A stretch of 64,000 nt of DNA from Micromonospora sp. LH3U1. GTDB taxonomy: Bacteria > Actinomycetota > Actinomycetes > Mycobacteriales > Micromonosporaceae. Of this stretch, positions 58,444 to 64,000 are shown in pieces. Each line of letters opens with the position of its first letter. The stretch's first letter is position 1. The notes below the pieces were generated by a model. The model did not search any database. It saw only the letters and a program-made list of their open reading frames with translations, and was not told where the DNA came from. The stretch spans positions 7,026,249 through 7,090,248 of the forward strand of contig NZ_CP116936.1 of the NCBI RefSeq assembly GCF_028475105.1, read 5' to 3'. A program made the position numbers and the translations under genes.

Positions 58444-59769
58444 CTACGCATTCCGGCCCACCGGCTCCTTGACGCCGCGCTCGGCGATCTCCTGGGCGGC
58501 TTCGAAGTAGCTCGTGGCCCCCCGCGATCCGGGATCGTAGGTCATCACCGACTGGCCGTAGCTGGGCGCCTCGGAGACCCGGACGTTGCGGGGGATGACC
58601 GCCTGGAGAACCTTGTCGCCGAAGTGGTTCCGGACATCCTGCTCGACGGCGTCGGCCAACCGGGTACGGCGGTCATACATCGTCAGCAGGATGGTGGAGA
58701 CATCGAGCTTCGGGTTGAGGTGTTGGCGCACCAGGTTGATGTTGTTGATCAGCTGGTTGAGCCCTTCCAGGGCGTAGTACTCGCACTGGATCGGGATCAG
58801 CACCTCTTGCGCGGCAACCAGGGCGTTGACCGTGAGCAGACCGAGCGAGGGCGGGCAGTCGATGAAGACATAGTCGAACTCGCCCGGGTACGCGGCGATC
58901 GCCCGGTCCAGGCGCGACTCCCGCGCCACCACCGACACCAGCTCGATCTCCGCGCCGGCCAGGTCGATGGTCGCGGGTACGCACCAGAGGTTGGGGATGC
59001 CCTCGACCGCCTGCGCCACCTCGGCCAGCGGCACGCTGTTGATGAGGCAGTCGTAGACGTCCGGGATCCCGGTGTGGTGGGGGACGTTGAGCCCGGTCGA
59101 GGCATTGCCCTGCGGGTCGAGGTCCACCACCAGCACCCGGTTGCCGTGCAGGGCGAGCGCCACCGCAAGGTTGACGGTGGTCGTGGTCTTACCCACGCCG
59201 CCCTTCTGGTTGGCGACGCACATGACCCGGGTCCGGTCCGGACGAGGCATGGTCACCTCGCCACTGGGATTCAGGATCTGCACGGCGCGCATCGCCTCCA
59301 TAGCCAACGGTGGGTCATCCTCTTCGCGCGTCGGGGTTTCACGTGAAACGTACGTGGGATCGGCCGCCACGGCAGCCAACGACTCGGTCGAAGCGACCGG
59401 TGCATCGGAGATCACCGGCGCGGAGTCCCGAACAGCCGCCGCAGTGGGTTGGTGCGGGACCGCCGGCTCGAAGCGAACCGCGGCGGCGGTGTTGCGTCGG
59501 CCCGAGGTCGACCGCACCTCGGCGGCGTTGACCGGGCGACTCAACCCCTCCGGCGTCCGACGAACACTCGTCGGCTCCGGGGTGGCTGATCCCTCCGGCT
59601 GTCCCGAGACCGCAGCTTCGTCGCGCGGCGTGGGCGGATCGGCGTCCGCAGGGCGGGTCGATGGCCCGGTCGCCTCGGGCGACCAGTTCGGGTAGTCGGT
59701 TTCACGTGAAACGGGATCGTTGGTCGACCCGGTCACGCGTGGATCGTCGTACCTGCCGTCGTCATGCAC
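58444..59769 (-). CDS. parA: Chromosome-partitioning ATPase ParA with long N-terminal extension
   Basis: A 441-residue protein. The ATPase proper starts near residue 175 with RVMCVANQKGGVGKTTTTVNLA (deviant Walker A) and has LVVDLDPQGNAS, FIDCPPSLGLLTVNAL and SEAPSYGQSVMTYDPGS. The first approximately 165 residues are polar and probably disordered. Two parS sites (59336-59349, 59699-59712) lie inside this extension, and each reads as VSRET in the ParA frame (residues 141-145 and 20-24). Shorter ParA proteins start near the Walker box, so part of the extension might be untranslated, but the reading frame is uninterrupted. Confidence 0.93.
   Translation of the reverse strand: MHDDGRYDDPRVTGSTNDPVSRETDYPNWSPEATGPSTRPADADPPTPRDEAAVSGQPEGSATPEPTSVRRTPEGLSRPVNAAEVRSTSGRRNTAAAVRFEPAVPHQPTAAAVRDSAPVISDAPVASTESLAAVAADPTYVSRETPTREEDDPPLAMEAMRAVQILNPSGEVTMPRPDRTRVMCVANQKGGVGKTTTTVNLAVALALHGNRVLVVDLDPQGNASTGLNVPHHTGIPDVYDCLINSVPLAEVAQAVEGIPNLWCVPATIDLAGAEIELVSVVARESRLDRAIAAYPGEFDYVFIDCPPSLGLLTVNALVAAQEVLIPIQCEYYALEGLNQLINNINLVRQHLNPKLDVSTILLTMYDRRTRLADAVEQDVRNHFGDKVLQAVIPRNVRVSEAPSYGQSVMTYDPGSRGATSYFEAAQEIAERGVKEPVGRNA
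59336..59349. promoter_or_regulatory. parS: parS site 4, inside parA
   Basis: Core GTTTCACGTGAAAC, encoding Val-Ser-Arg-Glu-Thr of ParA on the minus strand. Confidence 0.95.
59699..59712. promoter_or_regulatory. parS: parS site 5, inside parA
   Basis: Core GTTTCACGTGAAAC near the parA start, in the same codon phase as site 4. Confidence 0.95.
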
Positions 59770-60023
59770 CTGTCATCCCTGCCCGCTTCGGATGGTCGGT
59801 CCGCGCCCCGGTCAACTTGGCCACACCCACGCTCGCATCCCGGAGCGTACGGCCCTCGGGAGCGGTCGGAGACCCGCGACGTCCGTCGCCCGCTTTACTA
59901 TCGACGCGCGGTCAGCCTACGGCGGACGGGCGCGGCCGGTCCACGTCGGGTTGTCATCTCCTCGTCCATCCGTACCGGTACAACGAGGCAACCCACCGGC
60001 CGGAAGCCCGATGGCGCGAAGTG

Positions 60024-60872
60024 TCAGCGTCGGCGGGGGCGTCCGCCCCGCGAGCGCTTGTTGGCCGCCGGGCGCGCAGGGCCGATCATCCGCTCGCGCA
60101 CGATCTCCACGACGGTGGCGGGCGGATCGATCACCCCGACGCCGCAGAGGTGCACGGACGGTTCCCCGCCACCGAGACGCGCCACCACCTCGGCGTGCTC
60201 CTCGATTTCGGCAGCGGCTGATGAGCCTTTCAGTGCCAGCAGACGGCCACCGCGGACGGCCAGGGGGAGACTCCAGCCTGCAAGGCGATCCAGCGGTGCG
60301 ACCGCGCGAGCGGTCACCACGTCTCCGCTGATCGGCTCCCGGCCGCTCGACCCGGTGGCCGCCTCGTCTGCCCGACCCCGGAACACCCGCACCGACTTCG
60401 CCAGACCGAGTTGCTCGACGACCTCGATCAGGAACGACGTCCGTCGGGCGAGTGGCTCGATCAGGGTCACCGTGAGGTCGGGGCGGGCGATGGCCAGGAC
60501 CAGACCCGGCAGACCGGCACCGGAGCCAACGTCGAGCACAGTCACGCCGGACGGAATCCGCTCCGCGACGGCGGCACAGTTGAGCAGGTGCCGGTCCCAG
60601 ATGCGGGGTGCCTCCCGAGGACCGATCAGACCGCGGACAACGCCGTCAGTGGCCAGCAGCTCGGCGTACGCGGCGGCCAGATCGAGACGATCGCCGAATA
60701 GGGTCAGTGCGGCTGGCGCCAGCTCGGGGGGCAGCGCCGCGTCCTCTGGAGACGGGGCGGTGTCGCGCCCAGTCGAGTCGGCGTCAGCGGTAACGGGCCG
60801 GACAGCGGACGGCCCGGGCGGCGTGCCGCCCGGGCCGGTCACGGCGTCGGCCGTGATGTCGTCGTGGGTCAC
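60024..60872 (-). CDS. rsmG: 16S rRNA (guanine527-N7)-methyltransferase RsmG
   Basis: A 282-residue protein. An approximately 55-residue Pro/Thr-rich extension precedes the RsmG domain, which starts at ALTLFGDRLDLAAAYAELLATDGVVRGLIGPRE. The SAM site is VTVLDVGSGAGLPGLVLAIARPD (about 120-142), and VTARAVAPLDRLAGWSLPLAV is typical of the family. It methylates G527 of 16S rRNA. The GTG at 60872 was chosen because it lies 4 nt after the jag stop, indicating coupling. A basic C-terminal tail (KRSRGGRPRRR) ends the protein. Confidence 0.94.
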   Translation of the reverse strand: MTHDDITADAVTGPGGTPPGPSAVRPVTADADSTGRDTAPSPEDAALPPELAPAALTLFGDRLDLAAAYAELLATDGVVRGLIGPREAPRIWDRHLLNCAAVAERIPSGVTVLDVGSGAGLPGLVLAIARPDLTVTLIEPLARRTSFLIEVVEQLGLAKSVRVFRGRADEAATGSSGREPISGDVVTARAVAPLDRLAGWSLPLAVRGGRLLALKGSSAAAEIEEHAEVVARLGGGEPSVHLCGVGVIDPPATVVEIVRERMIGPARPAANKRSRGGRPRRR

Positions 60873-60876
60873 TCGG

Positions 60877-61503
60877 TCAGTCCGCCGGCCGTACGACGAT
60901 GCGCCGGTTCGGCTCCACACCCTCGGACTCGCTCTCCACGCCAGACATGGCGTTGACCACGTCGTGCACGCACTTCCGCTCGAACGCGGACATCGCATCG
61001 AGCCGGACCGGCTCGCCGTACTCCTTGACCTTCTCGACGGCGTTCTTGGCGACCGCGGCGAGTTCCTTGCGGCGGTTGGCCCGGTAGCCGCCGACGTCGA
61101 GCAGCAGGCGGCTCGGCGTCCCGGTCTGCCGGAAGACAGCGAGGCGGGTCAGCTCCTGGAGGGCTTCCAGGGTGGCCCCACGCTGACCGACAAGATTCTG
61201 CAGCCGCTCGCCAACCACCTCGACCATCGGGCGCCCGGCGGCGACCAGCTCGTCGATGTCGCCGTCGTAGTCGAGGATGTCGAGCAGCCCTTCGACGTAG
61301 TCAGCCGCGATCTCGCTCTGCCGGAACAGGTCGCCCTCGCCTACCGCCTTCTTCACCCGGCCGCCAGCGGCAGCACCGGTGTCATTGGCCTCGGTGTCGT
61401 CGTCGCCGTCGTCGGCCTCGGTGTCGTCGCCGTCCACAGCGAGCGTCGCGGTCTCCTCCTCGTCCAGGGACTGCTCGGCGCGGGGGATGCTGGTCTCGGT
61501 CAC
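60877..61503 (-). CDS. jag: Jag-like KH/R3H RNA-binding protein
   Basis: A 208-residue protein with an acidic N-terminus (EEETATLAVDGDDTEADDGDDD), a KH-type region (VGERLQNLVGQRGATLEALQELTRLAV) with the GxxG-like GQRG, and a C-terminal R3H domain (ANRRKELAAVAKNAV, SAFERKCVHDVV with the R-x4-H pattern). Homologues (KhpB/Jag) bind RNA and influence cell-wall synthesis. The GTG at 61503 has GGAGATGAG upstream; the frame is open to 61668, so a start further up is possible. Follows yidC in the usual rpmH-rnpA-yidD-yidC-jag-rsmG order. Confidence 0.92.
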   Translation of the reverse strand: MTETSIPRAEQSLDEEETATLAVDGDDTEADDGDDDTEANDTGAAAGGRVKKAVGEGDLFRQSEIAADYVEGLLDILDYDGDIDELVAAGRPMVEVVGERLQNLVGQRGATLEALQELTRLAVFRQTGTPSRLLLDVGGYRANRRKELAAVAKNAVEKVKEYGEPVRLDAMSAFERKCVHDVVNAMSGVESESEGVEPNRRIVVRPAD

Positions 61504-61718
61504 GGTCTCATCTCCGTACTCGCTCGGCCGGACCGTCGGGTCCGACTGGTTTCCCGGGGCCGGCGGGAGGTCACCGGTGCCCACGGGCACGTCTGTACGG
61601 GCAGTGTCGCCCGTGGCCACGCGATGCGCGGTCGGTTCCGCCCGGCGCCGGCCGTACGGCGGCTGCACGCTGCGGAACGGGCCGCCGCCAGTTACCCGGC
61701 GACGGCCCCCTTACAGGA

Positions 61719-62714
61719 TCAGCCCTGCCGCTTGGCGGGGCGGCTCTTCTTCGGGTTGTTCATCGGCTTGGCGCCCGGCTTCGGCCCGGCCACCTTGGGC
61801 GCGGTCGCCTTGACCGGTGCCGGCGGGGCCGACTTGCCGCGACCGAACAGGCCACCGGCCTTGGCGGGCTGCACCGGGTTACGCGTGGCGGCGGGGGCGA
61901 CGGCCTTCTTGGCGGTCACCGGCGGCGGGAACTTCCGCAGCACCCACTGCTGCTGGCCAAGCGTGAAGAGGTTGTTGGTGACCCAGTAGATGATCACGCC
62001 GATCGGGAAGATCGCACCGGAGATCAGCAGCGACGCGGGGATGCCGTAGAGCATCAGCCGCTGGATCATCCGCTGCTGCGGGTCTTCCGCCCAGCCGGTC
62101 TTGAGGATCATCTGACGGCTGGTCAGGTAGGTGGTGCCGATCATGATCAGGACCAGAATGCCGGCGATGATCTTGACGGTGGTGCCGTTGGCGCCGAGGC
62201 TGGCCAACTCGTCGGCCGTGGAACCGAACTTGCCGGCGATCGGGGCGGTGAACAGCTTCGCCTGCGATGCGCTCTGGAACTGGTCGACGGTCCAGCCGTA
62301 GAGGGTCTTGTTCTGCTTGTCCGGGTCGAGCCGGCGCAGCACGTGGAAGAGGCCCAGGAAGACCGGGATCTGAAGGAACATCGGAAGGCAACCCATCAGC
62401 GGGTTGGCCTTCTCCTTCTTGTAGAGCTCCATCATTTCTTTCTGGAGCGTCTCCCGGTCACCCTTGTGCTTCTCCTGAAGCTCCTTGACCTTGGGCTGGA
62501 GCGCCTGCATCGCCCGCTGCGACTTGATCTGCTTGACGAAGACCGGGAACAGGATCACCCGGACGGTGACCACCAGGAAGACGATGGACAGGATCCAGGC
62601 GAAGTTGGTGCCGAGCACCGCGCCGACCGGTACCCCGATGACGTCCCAGGCAGAGTGCCAGGTCAGCAGGATCCACGAAATCGCGTAGTAGATCCAGTCG
62701 AGACTCAGACTCAA
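61719..62714 (-). CDS. yidC: Membrane protein insertase YidC
   Basis: A 331-residue Oxa1-family insertase with five membrane helices: about 1-20 and 30-55, the hydrophilic hairpin with KQIKSQRAMQALQPKVKELQ, then NPLMGCLPMFLQIPVFLGLFHVL, and two late helices (ILVLIMIGTTYLTSRQMILK, YGIPASLLISGAIFPIGVIIYWVTNNLF). The basic tail (about 275-331) suits ribosome binding. It lacks the large periplasmic domain of Gram-negative YidC. Its ATG overlaps the yidD stop by four bases. Confidence 0.96.
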   Translation of the reverse strand: MSLSLDWIYYAISWILLTWHSAWDVIGVPVGAVLGTNFAWILSIVFLVVTVRVILFPVFVKQIKSQRAMQALQPKVKELQEKHKGDRETLQKEMMELYKKEKANPLMGCLPMFLQIPVFLGLFHVLRRLDPDKQNKTLYGWTVDQFQSASQAKLFTAPIAGKFGSTADELASLGANGTTVKIIAGILVLIMIGTTYLTSRQMILKTGWAEDPQQRMIQRLMLYGIPASLLISGAIFPIGVIIYWVTNNLFTLGQQQWVLRKFPPPVTAKKAVAPAATRNPVQPAKAGGLFGRGKSAPPAPVKATAPKVAGPKPGAKPMNNPKKSRPAKRQG

Positions 62715-63007
62715 TTCGGGGCTCCAGTCACATCAGCACGGCGGCGGCCGCCCGGCTCCGGAACCGGGTCATGTCCACCAGGGTGAAAGGGGTGGCAGCG
62801 CAACAGCCGCCGGACCGCCAGCACGGCTCCCCGGAGCGCGCCGTGCCGAACGACCGCCTCCTGGGCGTACGCACTGCACGACGGGTAGAACCGACAGCGG
62901 GCCGGCAGAGCCGGACTTATCCACCGACGGTACGCGATGATAGGCGCAATCAGCACCTTGGCACCGGTTGTCAACCGGCGTGGGCTGGTCTGGTCGGTGC
63001 CGCTCAT
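62711..63007 (-). CDS. yidD: Membrane protein insertion efficiency factor YidD
   Basis: A 98-residue YidD. The hallmark is IIAYRRWISPALPARCRFYPSCSAYAQEAVVRHG with three cysteines, then RRLLRCHPFHPGGHDPVP. It helps YidC-dependent insertion at the inner membrane face. Overlaps rnpA upstream (ATGA at 63004-63007) and yidC downstream, so the three are translationally coupled. Confidence 0.96.
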   Translation of the reverse strand: MSGTDQTSPRRLTTGAKVLIAPIIAYRRWISPALPARCRFYPSCSAYAQEAVVRHGALRGAVLAVRRLLRCHPFHPGGHDPVPEPGGRRRADVTGAPN

Positions 63008-63420
63008 CGGGACCGCCGTTCTCGGGGCGACCGGGCGACCGCGATGGCGGCGTCCAGGTCGGTGGCGAGCCGAGGGTACGACGCCTCGGCCGCTGCGGGG
63101 AGCGCCCGGACGACCAGGGTGCTGCCGGCCGGCAGGGCGGTCAACCGTTCCCGGACCAGTGCCCGCAGTCGGCGCCGGACCCGGTTACGGGTCACCGCGT
63201 TGCCGACGGCTTTGGACACGACGAAGCCGGCGCGGGACGGCACGGATGAGTGCTCCGCACTGTTGTCCCGCACCGGCTCCGGCGAGGTCGGTGTGCTGGG
63301 GTCGGCAGTCGCCGGCACGGTCAGGTGGACCACGACGGCACCACGTCCGGCACGTCGGCCACCACGAACCGCTGCGGCGAAGTCAGTGCTGTGCCGCAGT
63401 CGTTGCGCGGCGGCCAGCAC
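63004..63420 (-). CDS. rnpA: Ribonuclease P protein component
   Basis: A 138-residue RnpA. The N-terminal LAAAQRLRHSTDFAAAVRGGRRAGRG and the RNR motif FVVSKAVGNAVTRNRVRRRLRALVRERL are diagnostic. An insertion of roughly 20 residues (TADPSTPTSPEPVRDNSAEHSS) splits the usual core, a common actinobacterial feature. It assists the RNA subunit in tRNA 5' maturation. The GTG at 63420 starts the family match and lies 34 bp after rpmH. Confidence 0.94.
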   Translation of the reverse strand: MLAAAQRLRHSTDFAAAVRGGRRAGRGAVVVHLTVPATADPSTPTSPEPVRDNSAEHSSVPSRAGFVVSKAVGNAVTRNRVRRRLRALVRERLTALPAGSTLVVRALPAAAEASYPRLATDLDAAIAVARSPRERRSR

Positions 63421-63454
63421 GATTGCCCACGTCCCCTGGACCCGCCCGGTCGGC

Positions 63455-63592
63455 TCAGGCCGACAGGGTGGTGCGACCCTTGGCGCGACGGCTCGAGAGG
63501 ATGGCACGGCCGGCACGGGTGCGCATGCGCAGCCGGAAGCCGTGGGTCTTCGCGCGCCGGCGGTTGTTCGGCTGGTAGGTGCGCTTGCTCAC
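63455..63592 (-). CDS. rpmH: 50S ribosomal protein L34
   Basis: A 45-residue L34 (SKRTYQPNNRRRAKTHGFRL then MRTRAGRAILSSRRAKGR), near-universal in sequence and adjacent to dnaA in bacteria. The GTG at 63592 is preceded by GGAGAG on the minus strand; the longer open frame to 63739 is spurious. First gene of the rpmH-rnpA-yidD-yidC-jag-rsmG-parAB series. Confidence 0.97.
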   Translation of the reverse strand: MSKRTYQPNNRRRAKTHGFRLRMRTRAGRAILSSRRAKGRTTLSA

Positions 63593-64000
63593 GTCAGGCT
63601 CTCCGTTTTCGTACGCGCCCCGCGCGACGGGATCGCCGGGGTCGTGTGGTGGTCCAGGCCACCTCGAGGGTGGCCCACGATCGGTGCTGTCCGGTGGAGC
63701 GGGACCTCGGCAAAGCGGGGATGCGACCGCGGACAGCAAGCACCCATCACCCTAGCAGAGGGCGAGAAAGCAACCGTTCCAGCCTACGCAGGGGTGCAAT
63801 GACCGTCAAACACCCCGAGCAGCGGACAACAGGACGCGCCCGAGGCCGAAGGGCCGTTTTCGCTGATGCCGACAAGGGCGCCGCCGCGTCGCCGGTTGAT
63901 GGCGCAGGGACAACGCTGTTACCGTGCCCGATTGCGGTGAGCGTCGGAAGCTCCGGTCGTCGCACAGGCAAGACCGGACAAGGTAGTGAATCGTTCGGCA
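63593..64000. other. rpmH-dnaA intergenic region (dnaA not reached)
   Basis: This 408-bp stretch has no gene. By conserved order the rpmH promoter reads left from it and dnaA should start to the right beyond the window. No DnaA-box cluster is visible here, so oriC proper is expected on the far side of dnaA. Confidence 0.6.
63896..63925 (+). promoter_or_regulatory. Weak promoter candidate towards dnaA
   Basis: TTGATG (63896-63901) and TACCGT (63920-63925) are 18 bp apart and read rightward, where dnaA is expected. The match is modest. Confidence 0.3.

Noticed and set aside
1..64000. tRNA, rRNA, CRISPR array, prophage or IS element
   Set aside because: No cloverleaf-like segment, no regularly spaced repeats and no transposase or phage structural gene was found; the intein is the only clear mobile element.

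Overview
The window is GC-rich actinobacterial chromosome, about 70% G+C, with GTG starts and leaderless-looking genes. It is almost certainly from Micromonosporaceae or a close relative. The right end is one arm next to the replication origin: rpmH, rnpA, yidD, yidC, jag, rsmG, parA and parB run leftward from the end, and dnaA should lie just beyond base 64000. The order parAB, cwlM, trxA, trxB, sigM, murJ, pcnA, ino1, ponA, rpsF, ssb, rpsR, rplI, dnaB matches the one I recall for Streptomyces. That suggests a linear-chromosome-type actinomycete lineage rather than Mycobacterium, where these blocks sit on opposite sides of dnaA.

Layout. 1-4.8 kb: the 3' end of a UvrD/Rep-type helicase, a short prepilin peptidase, an EamA transporter, and two tandem single-pass proteins of the LppU/SCO3897 family. 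4.7-6.1 kb: an AAA+ ATPase of unknown role preceded by two identical palindromes 73 bp apart. 6.1-9.0 kb: GNAT, DoxX and GT87 genes. 9.0-11.8 kb: molybdenum-cofactor genes moaC, mog/moaB, moeA, moaE. 12-15.1 kb: a 1022-residue AfsR/SARP regulator of lower G+C with four TTA codons. 15.7-21.5 kb: a membrane GGDEF-EAL protein, a membrane glycosyltransferase-like protein, a phosphoribosyltransferase, a zinc-ribbon protein and a mycothiol-dependent-type enzyme.

21.5-28 kb: dnaB, split by a 473-residue intein that carries the W-C-T signature of class 3 inteins and a LAGLIDADG endonuclease; a disordered membrane protein; and the rpsF-ssb-rpsR-rplI operon. 28-39 kb: endonuclease IV, two polytopic GT-C-like proteins, a bifunctional penicillin-binding protein, a DUF5318 protein, a PadR regulator coupled to ino1 (inositol-1-phosphate synthase), and ogt. 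39-43 kb: an NfeD-like/flotillin pair and the CCA-adding enzyme. 43-51.5 kb: murJ, a separate pseudokinase, sigM with its anti-sigma factor, trxB, trxA and cwlM. 51.5-56 kb: GNAT, aminotransferase, a D-Ala-D-Ala ligase-like ATP-grasp protein and a HIT-like protein.

Several genes work together. Cell-envelope growth is represented by murJ, the pseudokinase, cwlM, ponA, the ligase-like gene and the membrane glycosyltransferases. Thiol homeostasis is represented by ino1 (mycothiol precursor), trxBA and sigM. Chromosome replication and segregation are represented by dnaB, ssb, parAB, five parS sites and several DnaA-box clusters. No tRNA, rRNA, CRISPR array or insertion sequence was recognised.
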